Positions 18,369 to 28,096 are shown, counted from the first letter of the stretch. The stretch: 64,000 nt of DNA from Rudaea sp. 3F27F6 (GCF_005503555.1 NZ_SCNG01000006.1:62001-126000); one strand, 5' to 3'. Notes: generated by a model not told the origin, from the sequence alone. Translations and numbers: made by a program.

Positions 18369-20777
18369 ATGCAGGACATGCCGCGCCTTGCGCACAAAAT
18401 TCTCTACGCGATGGGACTTCTGCTGACGTTGACGCTGGTCAATTGCCGCAGCCCGAATCCCGCGCCGCCCAAGACCGAGCCGACGGCTACCGTTTCGGCC
18501 ACCGCGAACGACAATATTCCGCTTTCCATCATCCCTGCGCCGTATTCGCTGCAGCGCAAACCCGGTTACTTCGAACTGCGCGACGGCGCGGCGCTGCGCG
18601 TGCAATCGTCGGAGCCCGAGGCCATCGCGGCTGCGGAATGGTTGCGCGACATTGCACTGCGCACGCGCGGATTGCATCTGAAGGTGGAAACCTTCGACCT
18701 GAAAAAAACGGGATCGAATTTCAGCAGCGATCCGGGGATCGACATATTCCTGCTGAAGCCGCCGCCCGACGGCAACGAACACGACGAAGACTACTATCTC
18801 GACGTCACTGACAAGGGCATCACGATTGGCACGTCCTCGGGTCACGGCGCCTTCAACGCCGCGACGACGTTGTGGCAATTGCTCACGCTCGACGGCAAAA
18901 CCTCCGGCCCAGCCCGCATTCCGAATCTGCATATCCAGGACCAGCCGCGCTTCAAGTGGCGCGGGCTGATGCTCGACTCGGCGCGGCATTTCCAGCCGCC
19001 CGAATACGTCAAGCAATTCATCGACTGGATGGCCCTGCACAAATACAACGTGTTGCACTGGCACCTGACCGACGACCAGGGCTGGCGCATCGAGATCAAG
19101 CAGTATCCGAAGCTGACCGAGATCGGCGCCTGGCGCACGCCGGCCGGCAATCCCAAGGATGCCAACGGCAAACCGGTGCGCATCGGCGGCTATTACACGC
19201 AGGAACAGATCCGCGACATCGTCGCTTACGCACAGGCTCGCCGCGTCACGATCGTGCCCGAGATCGAGATGCCCGGCCATGCGCAGGCGCCGATCGCGGC
19301 GTATCCGCAGCTCGGCGTCACCGGAAAGAATCCCGGCGTGTCGCCCGACTGGGGCGTGCACACCTATCTCTACAATGTGGAAGATTCCACTTTTACCTTT
19401 TTGCAGAACGTGCTGACCGAGACGATGGCGCTGTTTCCGTCGCAGTACATCCACGTCGGCGGCGACGAAGCGGCCAAGGATCAGTGGCAGGCGTCGAAGC
19501 GCGTGCAGCAGCGCATGCGCGCGCTCGGCGTGCACAACGAGATGGAAATGCAGAGCTGGTTCGTCAAGCGCATCGAGAAGTTCCTCGCCGCGCACGGACG
19601 CAAGCTGATCGGCTGGGACGAAATCCTCGAAGGCGGCCTGCCGCCGCAAGCCACAGTGATGTCGTGGCGCGGCGTCAAGGGCGCGGTCGAGGCGGCGAAA
19701 CAGGGCCACGACGTCGTGCTGTCGCCCGATCCCGATCTCTACTTCAATCATCTGCCGACCGATCTCGCCGAAGAACCTGCGGGTCGTCCCGATCCGATCA
19801 CTTTGAAGAGCGTTTACGACTTCAATCCGATCCCGAAAGAACTCAGCGCGGACGAAGACAAGCACGTGCTCGGCGCCCAGGCCAACCTGTGGAGCGAGTA
19901 TCTGTCGACGCCGGACAGCGTGACGCGCGCCGCCTATCCGCGCGCCGCCGCGCTCGCCGAAGTGCTCTGGTCGCCCGCATCGACGCACGACTGGCATGGT
20001 TTCCTCGAACGTCTTGTCACGCAGACCGAGCGCTATCGTGTGCTCGGTCTCGGCTACGCGCAGACGCCGTTCGCCGTCGATATCCGCCGCGACTACGACG
20101 CGAAGACGAAGCAAGTCGGGATCGAAATGTCGAACCAGATCGCCTTCGGCCAGATCCGCTATACGCTCGACGGCAATGCGCCGACGCCGCAATCGACTTT
20201 GTATCAGGCGCCGTTCAAGACGCCCGCGCACGGAGAAATCCGTGCCACGGCATTCGAGCGCGGCATTGCGTTGGCCGATGCGCGTGTGCGCAAGCTCGAT
20301 GCGCAGGCTCTGCTCGAACGCAGTTCGGCGGAACTCGCCTCGTGCCGCGCCAAGCCCGGCCTGCCGCTGAATCTGCCGGCACCGGTCGGCGGTGCGCCCG
20401 ACAAAGTGTATGCGGTCGATATCTTCGAACCGTGCTGGGTGTGGCGCCACGCCGATCTCGACGGCATCGCACGCATCGAAATTTCCGCGGCGAGCCTGCC
20501 GTACAACTTCCAGCTGTGGAAGGACATCAAGCAAGTCGTCGAGCACAAGCCGGAGAGGTATCCCGCGGGCGAACTGCAGGTGCACCTCGATCGCTGCGAC
20601 GGCGAACTGCTCGCAGTCGCTCCGATCGCGTCCCTGCTCGCACGACCGAACGGCGCCGAATTCGATCTCGCTCTGCCGCCGCGGACGGGTGCGCACGATC
20701 TCTGCCTGCGCTTCGCGAGCGGCAAGCACAATCCCCTGCACGTGATCGACTCGGTGCGGCTGGTGCCCGGCCCGTGA
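18369..20777 (+). CDS. GH20 beta-N-acetylhexosaminidase, exported (probable lipoprotein)
   Basis: An exported family 20 hexosaminidase of about 802 residues that removes terminal GlcNAc/GalNAc from oligosaccharides. After the leader comes the GH20b domain, then the catalytic barrel starting RFKWRGLMLDSARHF. It includes HWHLTDDQGWRIEI and the catalytic Asp-Glu pair in HVGGDE (about residues 366-367). A C-terminal extension contains a chitobiase-type segment (IRYTLDGNAPT) and another beta domain. The leader ends LTLTLVNC, resembling a lipobox but with Asn at -1. The start is uncertain: ATG 18336 and 18378 are alternatives; anything upstream of 18315 would lie in the terminator. It ends as GTGA with the next gene. 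Confidence 0.92.
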   Translation: MQDMPRLAHKILYAMGLLLTLTLVNCRSPNPAPPKTEPTATVSATANDNIPLSIIPAPYSLQRKPGYFELRDGAALRVQSSEPEAIAAAEWLRDIALRTRGLHLKVETFDLKKTGSNFSSDPGIDIFLLKPPPDGNEHDEDYYLDVTDKGITIGTSSGHGAFNAATTLWQLLTLDGKTSGPARIPNLHIQDQPRFKWRGLMLDSARHFQPPEYVKQFIDWMALHKYNVLHWHLTDDQGWRIEIKQYPKLTEIGAWRTPAGNPKDANGKPVRIGGYYTQEQIRDIVAYAQARRVTIVPEIEMPGHAQAPIAAYPQLGVTGKNPGVSPDWGVHTYLYNVEDSTFTFLQNVLTETMALFPSQYIHVGGDEAAKDQWQASKRVQQRMRALGVHNEMEMQSWFVKRIEKFLAAHGRKLIGWDEILEGGLPPQATVMSWRGVKGAVEAAKQGHDVVLSPDPDLYFNHLPTDLAEEPAGRPDPITLKSVYDFNPIPKELSADEDKHVLGAQANLWSEYLSTPDSVTRAAYPRAAALAEVLWSPASTHDWHGFLERLVTQTERYRVLGLGYAQTPFAVDIRRDYDAKTKQVGIEMSNQIAFGQIRYTLDGNAPTPQSTLYQAPFKTPAHGEIRATAFERGIALADARVRKLDAQALLERSSAELASCRAKPGLPLNLPAPVGGAPDKVYAVDIFEPCWVWRHADLDGIARIEISAASLPYNFQLWKDIKQVVEHKPERYPAGELQVHLDRCDGELLAVAPIASLLARPNGAEFDLALPPRTGAHDLCLRFASGKHNPLHVIDSVRLVPGP

Positions 20778-21847
20778 ACGCGCCGGCGGCGCGTCTGCTG
20801 TCGCTCGATGCACTGCGCGGCTGCACGGTCGCGGCGATGTTGCTGGTCAACGATCCCGGCGACTGGGATCACGTTTACGCGCCGCTCGAACACGCAGCGT
20901 GGCACGGCTGCACGCCGACCGATCTGATCTTCCCGTTTTTTCTGTTCGTGATGGGCACTTCGGTCGGCCTCGGCATCGTGCCGCGCGTCGAACAGGGCGG
21001 CGATGCGCACGCCTTGTTCCGCGCCGCCTTGTGGCGCGCGCTGCGCATCGTCGCACTCGGCCTTGCGATCAATCTGCTCGCCGCGTGGCTCTTGCCGGGC
21101 GCGCATTGGCGCATTCCGGGTGTGCTGCAGCGAATCGGCCTGTGCTTCGCCGCGACGGCCGCGTTCGCGATCTGGGGCAAGCCACGCCTCTGGTGGATCG
21201 CCGCCGCAGTGCTGCTGCTCGGCTACTGGGCCCTGCTGCTTGCGGGCAGCACGCTTGCACCGTGGGACAATATCGTCAGCCGCATCGACAGCGCCGTGTT
21301 CGGGCCGACCGTGTATTCGATCGACGCGGCGAGCGGCCGCGGTCACGATCCCGAAGGGCTGATCGGCACCCTGCCTTCGCTCGCGACCAGCCTGCTCGGC
21401 CTCTATGCCTCCATATGGCTGCGTCGCGAACAGCGTACGCATCTGTTCGTCGCCGGTGTAGTGGCCGTACTGGCCGCGTGGCTGTGGTCGTATTCGCTGC
21501 CGTTCAACAAGAATCTGTGGACGCCGTCGTTCGCACTCTGGTGCGCGGGTTGGTCGACACTGGCGCTGCTGGCCTTCCACGTTGCCGTCGATCTGCGCGG
21601 CTGGCCGGCGCTCGGCCGCCGCTTCGGCGTCAACGCGATTGCCGCCTACGCGGGCTCGGAGCTGATGCAAATCTTGTTGCCGGCGCTTGGCTTGCAGCAG
21701 CCGATCTACGATCGTGTATTCGCGAGTTGGATCGTTCCGCTCGCCGGCCCGAACGCAGCATCGCTGGCATTCGCCATCGCATTCGTCGCGCTGTGGTGGG
21801 CGATCGTGTTCTGGATGGACCGGCGGCGCTGGTACATCAAACTCTGA
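20774..21847 (+). CDS. nagX: NagX-like inner-membrane protein (heparan-alpha-glucosaminide N-acetyltransferase-like, DUF5009)
   Basis: A 357-residue polytopic membrane protein starting with a GTG that overlaps the hexosaminidase stop. It has the acyltransferase-like opening LLSLDALRGCTVAAMLLVN, the PTDLIFPFFLFVMGTS motif, about ten hydrophobic segments, and a C-terminal WMDRRRWYIKL. NagX proteins accompany GlcNAc-use genes in Xanthomonas, Shewanella and Caulobacter relatives; they resemble lysosomal heparan N-acetyltransferase. Their activity in bacteria is not well established; a role in acetylating or transporting amino sugars is suspected. The overlap with GH20 indicates co-translation. 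Confidence 0.85.
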   Translation: MNAPAARLLSLDALRGCTVAAMLLVNDPGDWDHVYAPLEHAAWHGCTPTDLIFPFFLFVMGTSVGLGIVPRVEQGGDAHALFRAALWRALRIVALGLAINLLAAWLLPGAHWRIPGVLQRIGLCFAATAAFAIWGKPRLWWIAAAVLLLGYWALLLAGSTLAPWDNIVSRIDSAVFGPTVYSIDAASGRGHDPEGLIGTLPSLATSLLGLYASIWLRREQRTHLFVAGVVAVLAAWLWSYSLPFNKNLWTPSFALWCAGWSTLALLAFHVAVDLRGWPALGRRFGVNAIAAYAGSELMQILLPALGLQQPIYDRVFASWIVPLAGPNAASLAFAIAFVALWWAIVFWMDRRRWYIKL

Positions 21848-21876
21848 AAAACCGGTCCGCGTTCAAAGCACGGGCC

Positions 21877-21924
21877 AAAAAAAAGCCCGCCATTCCGACC
21901 GCCGAAGCAGCCGGAATGACGGGC
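21877..21924 (-). terminator. Terminator of the RND efflux operon (possibly bidirectional)
   Basis: GCCCGCCATTCCG (21885-21897) pairs with CGGAATGACGGGC (21912-21924), with one bulge. Read on the minus strand the stem is followed by eight T (21877-21884), so it best terminates the efflux operon; it also lies just after nagX. The GGAATGACGGG core resembles short repeats common in xanthomonads. Confidence 0.8.
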
Positions 21925-21934
21925 GTGATAGCGA

Positions 21935-24900
21935 TCAAGCCGTTGCCGGCTCCGCTTCTTCGAGATCCTTGCCGACATCCTTCGCCGCTTCGGCGTGGTG
22001 ATCGGCCGCGATCATCATGTAGAACGCCGGCACCACGAACAGGGTGAACAGGGTGCCGATCGCGAGGCCGGTCGAAATCACCAGACCCATCGCGAAGCGA
22101 CCCGCCGCACCCGCACCGGAGGCGATCACGAGCGGCAGCACGCCGAGCACCATCGCCGCGGTCGTCATCAGGATCGGACGCAGACGCACGCCGGCCGCAT
22201 GCTGGATCGCTTCGAGCTTGTTCATGCCTGCGCGCTGCGATTCGTTGGCGAACTCGACGATCAGGATGCCGTGTTTCGAGACGAGGCCCATCAAGGTGAC
22301 GAGACCGACCTGGGTGTAGATGTTCAGGCTCGAAATCAGGTTGACGAAGATCAGCGCGCCGAACAGCGCCATCGGCACCGAGACGAGGATGACGATCGGG
22401 TCGCGCAGCGAATTGAACTGCGCGGCGAGCGCGAGGAACACGATGATCACCGCGAACAGCAAGGTCGTGCCGAAGCCGCCCGACTCCTGCACGAACTGGC
22501 GCGACGGACCCGCATAGTCGACGCTGTAACCGCTAGGCGCCGCCTCGAGCACCGCATCGCGCAGGAACTGCAACGCCTCGCCCTGCGACATGCTGCTGGC
22601 GCCCTGGATCGTGGTCGAGTTGAGCTGCTGGAAGTGGTTGATCGAACGCGGCACGACTTCGTGCTTCACGCCGGCAACAGTCGACGCCGGAATCACCGAG
22701 CCGTTCGGCGCACGCACGTAGTAGTCGAGCACCTGGTCGGGATTGAGGCGGTCGGCCTGCAACACCTGCGGGATCACCTTGTACGAACGTCCGGCGATCG
22801 AGAAGTAATTGACGTAGCCGCCGCCGAGCGCCGCGCCGAGCGCGCCGCCGACGTCCTGCTGAGTCAGGCCGAGCGTCGTGATCAGGTCACGGTCCATCGT
22901 CACCGTCGATTGCGGCTTGTCGATCTTGAGGTCCGCGTCGATAAACCAGAACTTGCCCGAGTCCTGCGCTTTCTTCAGCACGGACTGGACCACTTCGTTG
23001 AGGTTCTGGAACGGCTCGGTGGTCTTGATCACGACCTGGATCGGCGCGCCCTGCGCACCCGGCAATGCCGGCAGCGCGAACACGAACACCTGGCCGCCGG
23101 CGATCTTCGCCCACAGCTCCTGCAGTTCCTGCTGCAGGGTGTGCGCGGTCTTCGAGCGCTCTTCCCACGGCTTGAACGCAATGCCGCCGAAGCCCGTACC
23201 CGGCTGGGTGATCTGGAACATCATGTCGGTTTCGGGCAGCTTGCTGCCGATGTCGTACATCTGCGAGGTGTACTGCAGCATCTGCTGCGACGTCGCGTTC
23301 GGCGGGCCGTTGAGCGAGTAGAACAGGAAGCCCTGGTCTTCCTCGGGCGCCAGTTCGGACTGCGCGGTCATGCCGAGCAGCATGGTCGCGCCGAACAACA
23401 GCACGCCCATCACCACGATCACGCTCCACGACGTGAGCGCGCCGCGCAACAGACGCTCATAGCCGTGACGAACGCGCTCGAACACGCGGTCGATCGTCTG
23501 CACGAAGCGATTGCTTTCCTGCTCGGCCTTGAAGAACTTCGCGCACATCATCGGCGACAGAGTCAACGCGACGACCGCGGACACGGTGACCGCGCCGGCG
23601 AGAGTGAACGCGAATTCGCTGAACAGCGCGCCGGTCAGACCTTTCTGGAAACCGATCGGCACGTAGACCGCGACCAGCACCACCGTCATCGCGAGAATCG
23701 GCCCGGCCAGCTCGCGCGCGGCGAGCAACGAGGCCTGGAACGGCGATTTGCCCTCTTCCTTCATATGCCGGTCGACGTTCTCGACGACGATGATCGCGTC
23801 GTCGACGACAAGGCCGATCGCAAGCACCAACGCGAGCAGGGTCAGCAGGTTCATCGAGTAGCCAAGTGCCAGCATGATGAAGAACGTGCCGATCAACGAC
23901 AACGGCATCGCGATCACCGGGATGACTACCGCGCGCAGCGAACCGAGGAACAGGAAGATCACCAGGGTGACGATGATCAGCGCTTCGACCAGCGTATGCA
24001 CGACCTCGCTGATCGAGGAGCGGATGAACGTGGTCGAGTCGTAAACGACCTCGCCGTGCAACCCGGCCGGAAGCTGGGCGACGATGCCGGGCATCGTTTC
24101 GTGCACACGCTTGGCCACGTCGAGCACGTTCGCTTCGGGCGCGACCTTGATGCCGATGAACAGCGCCTGCTTGCCGCTGAAAGCGACGTTCGCGTCGTAG
24201 TCTTCGGCGCCGAGCACGACGTTGGCGACGTCGGACAGGCGCACGATCGCGCCATCCTTCTGCTTGACCGAGAGCTGCTTGAACTCCTCGACCGTGTGCA
24301 GATCGGTGCCCGCGGTCAGCTCTACGCTGACCATCTGACCCTTGGTCGTGCCGACCGCGGCGAGATAGTTATTCGCCGACAGCGCGGTGTAGACGTCGCT
24401 GGCAGTAACGTTGTGTGCGGCGAGCCGGCGTGGATCGAGCCAAGCGCGCAACGCGAACTGGCGCGTGCCGAACATTTCCGCGTTCTGCACGCCCTCGATC
24501 GAGTCGAGCTTCGGCTTGACCTCGCGCGCGAGGTAGTCGGTGATGCTATTGGCCGGCAGCACGTCGCTGCGGAAGCCGAGGTACATCGCGTCGATCGATT
24601 CGCCGACCGCGACGGTCAGCACCGGCTGCTGTGCCTGCGGCGGCAACTGGTTGCGCACCGAGGTGACCTGGGTCTGAATCTGGGTCAGCGCGCGGTTCGC
24701 ATCGTAGTTGAGGCGCAGGGTCGCAGTGATCGTCGACACGCCGCTGACCGAAGTCGAGGTCAGGTAGTCGATACCCTGGGCCTGCGCGATCGCCTGCTCA
24801 AGCGGTTGAGTGATGAAGCCCGCGATCGTCTGCGCGTCGGCGCCGTAATAGGCCGTCGACACGGTGACCGTGGCGTTCTCGGTCTTCGGATACTGGCGCA

Positions 24901-25000
24901 CGACCAGATCGAACACCGCCTTCACGCCGAGCACGAGGATCAACGCGCTGACGACGATCGCAAGGACCGGTTTTTTGACAAAGGTGTCGGTGAAATGCAT
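21935..25000 (-). CDS. RND efflux permease (HAE1 family)
   Basis: A 1021-residue inner-membrane proton/drug antiporter. The N-terminus (FVKKPVLAIVVSALILVLG) is the first of twelve helices. The proton-relay pair sits in GLVVDDAIIVVENV (Asp400-Asp401), and two large periplasmic domains are present. The last gene of an OMF-MFP-RND operon on the minus strand. The proteins should form a tripartite envelope pump for drugs, dyes, solvents or secondary metabolites. The C-terminal tail is acidic (DLEEAEPATA). A 187-base gap rich in palindromes separates it from the membrane-fusion gene. Confidence 0.94.
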   Translation of the reverse strand: MHFTDTFVKKPVLAIVVSALILVLGVKAVFDLVVRQYPKTENATVTVSTAYYGADAQTIAGFITQPLEQAIAQAQGIDYLTSTSVSGVSTITATLRLNYDANRALTQIQTQVTSVRNQLPPQAQQPVLTVAVGESIDAMYLGFRSDVLPANSITDYLAREVKPKLDSIEGVQNAEMFGTRQFALRAWLDPRRLAAHNVTASDVYTALSANNYLAAVGTTKGQMVSVELTAGTDLHTVEEFKQLSVKQKDGAIVRLSDVANVVLGAEDYDANVAFSGKQALFIGIKVAPEANVLDVAKRVHETMPGIVAQLPAGLHGEVVYDSTTFIRSSISEVVHTLVEALIIVTLVIFLFLGSLRAVVIPVIAMPLSLIGTFFIMLALGYSMNLLTLLALVLAIGLVVDDAIIVVENVDRHMKEEGKSPFQASLLAARELAGPILAMTVVLVAVYVPIGFQKGLTGALFSEFAFTLAGAVTVSAVVALTLSPMMCAKFFKAEQESNRFVQTIDRVFERVRHGYERLLRGALTSWSVIVVMGVLLFGATMLLGMTAQSELAPEEDQGFLFYSLNGPPNATSQQMLQYTSQMYDIGSKLPETDMMFQITQPGTGFGGIAFKPWEERSKTAHTLQQELQELWAKIAGGQVFVFALPALPGAQGAPIQVVIKTTEPFQNLNEVVQSVLKKAQDSGKFWFIDADLKIDKPQSTVTMDRDLITTLGLTQQDVGGALGAALGGGYVNYFSIAGRSYKVIPQVLQADRLNPDQVLDYYVRAPNGSVIPASTVAGVKHEVVPRSINHFQQLNSTTIQGASSMSQGEALQFLRDAVLEAAPSGYSVDYAGPSRQFVQESGGFGTTLLFAVIIVFLALAAQFNSLRDPIVILVSVPMALFGALIFVNLISSLNIYTQVGLVTLMGLVSKHGILIVEFANESQRAGMNKLEAIQHAAGVRLRPILMTTAAMVLGVLPLVIASGAGAAGRFAMGLVISTGLAIGTLFTLFVVPAFYMMIAADHHAEAAKDVGKDLEEAEPATA

Positions 25001-25099
25001 GGCTGCCTACCTTTGCGATCGTCCGTGATCGCGAATTCAAAGCGGACTCCGTGTCCGCGCTTATCGTGAGCCCCTCTCCTTTCAGGATCGGAGTTGGCG

Positions 25100-25178
25100 G
25101 TGAGGATTCGCGATCGACCGATCGCGGCGACAACAAATCCTCACCCGGCGCTGCGCGCCTGCTCTCCCGCGGGAGAGC
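25100..25178. repeat. Nested palindromes in the MFP-RND gap
   Basis: GTGAGGATT (25100-25108) pairs with AATCCTCAC (25136-25144) and encloses a second perfect hairpin CGCGATCG/CGATCGCG (25109-25126). It is followed by an 18-bp perfect palindrome GCTCTCCCGCGGGAGAGC (25161-25178). This looks like a REP/BIME-type repeat inserted within the operon and may reduce or protect downstream mRNA. Confidence 0.65.
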
Positions 25179-25187
25179 CTTGCAAAA

Positions 25188-26420
25188 TCAATGCTCCTGC
25201 GGCTTCGGATTCGCCGCATCCGTCGGCTGTATCTTGTTGTCGATCGTGATCGGCGCGCCGTTCTTCAACTTGATCTGGCCGCTCGTGACCACTTCCGCAC
25301 CGTCGTCGACGCCCTTGGTGATCGCCACCTGGTCGCCGCGCGTTCCGTCGGTCGTGACGAAAGCCTGGGTCACGACGAGCGCATCGGCCGGAATCGGCGG
25401 TGCGCCATTCGCCGCTGCCGGCGCGGCGGCCTGCTTGCCGCCGTCCTTCTTCGCCTGCTCGGCCGCTTCCTTGTCCGCATCGGCTTTCTTCTTGACGATG
25501 TAGATCGTGGCGCCGTACGGGTTGTAGACGATCGCGGTCTGCGGCAGGGTCAGGTAGCGCGTCTTCGTGCCGACGTCGATCGTGACGTCGGCGAACATGC
25601 CCGGCGTCAGCAGCTTGTCGGGATTCGGCACCTTCGCTTCGATCATGACGTTGCGCGTATCGCTGTCGACCTTCGGATTGATCGCCGAAATCTCGCCCTC
25701 GAACGTCTTGCCCGGGAACGCATCGAGCTTGAGCAGCGCCTTCTGTCCGACCTTCACGTCGGCCAGATTCTTCTGCGGCAGATGGAAGTCGACGAAGACC
25801 GGATCAAGCTGCTGCAAGGTCACGATCGTCGTACCGGGATTGAGAAACGTGCCCGGAGTGATCGTCACAATGCCGGCACGGCCCGTGAACGGCGCGCGCA
25901 ACTGCTTGCGCTGGACGTTGACCTGCTGCTGCGCGACCGCGGCCTGCTTGGCCTTGAGATCGGCGGCGGCCTGGTCGTAATCGGCCTTGCTGATCGCCTG
26001 CACGGCTAGCTGCTGCTTGGCACGGCCGAAAGTGACTTCGGCGAGCGCAGCGGCGGCCTCGAGTTGATGCAGTTGCGCCACGTCTTCACTGTCACGCAGT
26101 TGCAGCAGCAACTGACCTTCTTTGACCTCGTCGCCGGACTGCACGTTGACCTTGGTCACCAGACCCGACAAATCGAGCGAGAGATCCGCACCGCGCGCGG
26201 CACGCATGCTGCCGACCGCACTCAACTGCGGCTGCCATTCCTGATAGGCCGCCTTCGCCGTACTCACGGTCGCCGGCGGCGGCGGCTTCATGCCAGCGAT
26301 CATCTTCATCACGAGCATCACTTTGATACCGGCGATCGCTGCGATCAGCAACAATACCAAGAGGATCATGATGATCATCTTCTTGGTCGTGCTCCACTTC
26401 TTCTTTTCCACGGCAGCCAT
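25188..26420 (-). CDS. RND efflux membrane-fusion (periplasmic adaptor) protein
   Basis: A 410-residue HlyD-type adaptor linking permease to outer-membrane channel. The start ATG 26420 has AGGAGAG upstream. A lysine-rich N-terminus is followed by one membrane helix (MIIMILLVLLLIAAIAGI, about residues 15-32). Then come the lipoyl halves (GLVTKVNVQSGDEVKEGQ and LRAPFTGRAGIVTITPG), a helical hairpin between them, and beta-barrel segments. Unusually, the C-terminal domain contains a Lys/Ala/Glu-rich insert of about 35 residues (KKKADADKEAAEQ onward). Middle gene of the operon. Confidence 0.92.
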   Translation of the reverse strand: MAAVEKKKWSTTKKMIIMILLVLLLIAAIAGIKVMLVMKMIAGMKPPPPATVSTAKAAYQEWQPQLSAVGSMRAARGADLSLDLSGLVTKVNVQSGDEVKEGQLLLQLRDSEDVAQLHQLEAAAALAEVTFGRAKQQLAVQAISKADYDQAAADLKAKQAAVAQQQVNVQRKQLRAPFTGRAGIVTITPGTFLNPGTTIVTLQQLDPVFVDFHLPQKNLADVKVGQKALLKLDAFPGKTFEGEISAINPKVDSDTRNVMIEAKVPNPDKLLTPGMFADVTIDVGTKTRYLTLPQTAIVYNPYGATIYIVKKKADADKEAAEQAKKDGGKQAAAPAAANGAPPIPADALVVTQAFVTTDGTRGDQVAITKGVDDGAEVVTSGQIKLKNGAPITIDNKIQPTDAANPKPQEH

Positions 26421-26556
26421 GTGCTGCTCTCCTCTAGTCTGTAATTGTTCCCGCATCCGCTAACCGGCGCGCAGGCCGGCAGACGGACAATTCACTTCGC
26501 GCCCCGCTATGCGGCGCGAAAATCAGAGAGGCTTTGCGCCTTCGCGACCCGCCCGG

Positions 26557-28053
26557 CTATTTCGCCGCCGCATCGGCGACTTTCTCCGCTGCCCCTTCCT
26601 GCCAACCGCCGCCGAGCGCGGTGTAGAGCGCCGCCGTGTCGGCGAGACGCGCCGCCCGGGCCTGGATCAGGCCGAGCCGCGCCTGCTGGTACTGACGCGT
26701 CGCGTCGAGTTCCTGCAGATAACTTGCCGCGCCGTCGCGATACTGAATCTGCACGAGTTCGAGGCTCTTGGCCGCCGACTGCTCGGCCTGCGCCTGTGCC
26801 TTGAGGTTCTCCGCGTCGAGTTCGAGCGCGCGCAGCGAGTCGGCGACGTTCTGGAACGCGCCGAGCACGGTGAGCTGGTAGTCCGCGGCGGCCTTGTCGA
26901 GGCCCGCTTCGGCCGCACGCTTCTGCGCGCGCAACGTGCCGCCGTGGAAAATCGGCTGCAGGATGTTCGCACCGATGCTCCACGCTTTCGTGCCGCTGGA
27001 GAACAGGTCGTCCGAATGCAGCGCCGACGAGCCGAAGCTGCCCGACAGGGTGATCTGCGGAAACAGATTCGCCGTCGCCACGCCGACCTGGGCCGTCGCC
27101 TGATGCAGCGTCGCTTCGGCCGCGCGCACGTCGGGGCGCTGGCGCGTCAACGTGGACGGCAACGACACCGGCACCTCGCGCGGCAGGCTCAGCGCATCGA
27201 GATCGAGCGCGGCGAGTTCGGTTTCCGAAGGGAACTGGCCGAGATAGACCGCGAGCTGAGTCTGCGTCTGCGCCAACTGCTGACGCAGCGGCGGCAAGGT
27301 GGCCTGCGCCGCCGCGACCTGGGCGCGGATGACGAGCACGTCGGCCAGCGACTTCGCGCCGATCTGGTTCTGCGCTTCGACGAGATTGAGCGCCTTGCCA
27401 TAGGCACCGATGATCTCTTCGGTTGCGCGGATCTGGCCGCGCAGCGACGCTTCACGGAAGCTCGCGGTCGCGACGTTGGCAGCGAGCGTCTGATAAGTGC
27501 CTTCGAGCTGGAAGCGCTGATAGTCGGTCAACGCGTTCTGCGCTTCGACGCCGCGGCGCACACTGCCGAACAAGTCGAGCGTGTAGTTGACCTTGACCCC
27601 GGCGTTGTACAGCGTGAACACAGAGCCTGCACCGGGCACTGCCGTACCGACACCATTCTGGTTGCCGCGCGTTGCACCGACGTTCGCATCAACGCTCGGG
27701 AACAGCGAGCCGCGCGCGGCGTTCGTGTTTTCCTGCGCCTGACGCAAAGCCGCCTGGGCAGACGCGATGCTCGGGCTGTGCGCGAGCGCCTGGGCAATGC
27801 GCCGATTCAGTTCGTCGTTGCTGAAGCCGGTCCACCATTGCGCCGGCACGTCGGCACCGCTGACGAAGCGCTGCGCATCGCCGGTGGGCACCTTGGTCTC
27901 GACGGTCGTGGCCGGCAGCGGATCCTTACGGTATCCACCGACGCCCGGAGCCGCGGGCGAACGGAAATCCGGCCCCGCTGCGCAGCCCGCCAACATGGCG
28001 AACAAAGCTCCGCCCAGCACGCCGCGGCGTGCGCTTGCATCTTTCAGGGTCAT
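26557..28053 (-). CDS. RND efflux outer-membrane channel lipoprotein (NodT/OprM family)
   Basis: A 498-residue TolC-like channel. The ATG at 28053 gives a lipoprotein signal with lipobox LAGCAAGPDF. Two OEP repeats follow, the first with ALAHSPSIASAQAALRQAQ, the second beginning near RPDVRAAEATL; the end is alanine-rich. An in-frame upstream ATG would add 28 residues before the signal and is unlikely. First gene of the three-gene efflux operon; the 308-base upstream region carries two small dyads that may be operator sites. Confidence 0.92.
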   Translation of the reverse strand: MTLKDASARRGVLGGALFAMLAGCAAGPDFRSPAAPGVGGYRKDPLPATTVETKVPTGDAQRFVSGADVPAQWWTGFSNDELNRRIAQALAHSPSIASAQAALRQAQENTNAARGSLFPSVDANVGATRGNQNGVGTAVPGAGSVFTLYNAGVKVNYTLDLFGSVRRGVEAQNALTDYQRFQLEGTYQTLAANVATASFREASLRGQIRATEEIIGAYGKALNLVEAQNQIGAKSLADVLVIRAQVAAAQATLPPLRQQLAQTQTQLAVYLGQFPSETELAALDLDALSLPREVPVSLPSTLTRQRPDVRAAEATLHQATAQVGVATANLFPQITLSGSFGSSALHSDDLFSSGTKAWSIGANILQPIFHGGTLRAQKRAAEAGLDKAAADYQLTVLGAFQNVADSLRALELDAENLKAQAQAEQSAAKSLELVQIQYRDGAASYLQELDATRQYQQARLGLIQARAARLADTAALYTALGGGWQEGAAEKVADAAAK

Positions 28054-28096
28054 GTGGCAATCCAAAGATTTTGTACTTGTCCGTTCAATATTAGAT

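Noticed and set aside
18294-20813. A 839-codon open frame on the minus strand
   Set aside because: Antisense to the GH20 hexosaminidase, which has clear catalytic motifs; the antisense product has none.
21995-25069. A 1024-codon open frame on the plus strand
   Set aside because: Antisense to the RND permease; its product is an Arg/His/Asp-rich shadow with no recognisable fold.
25100-25178. CRISPR-like repeat
   Set aside because: The repeats are palindromes without regular spacers and occur once; not a CRISPR array.
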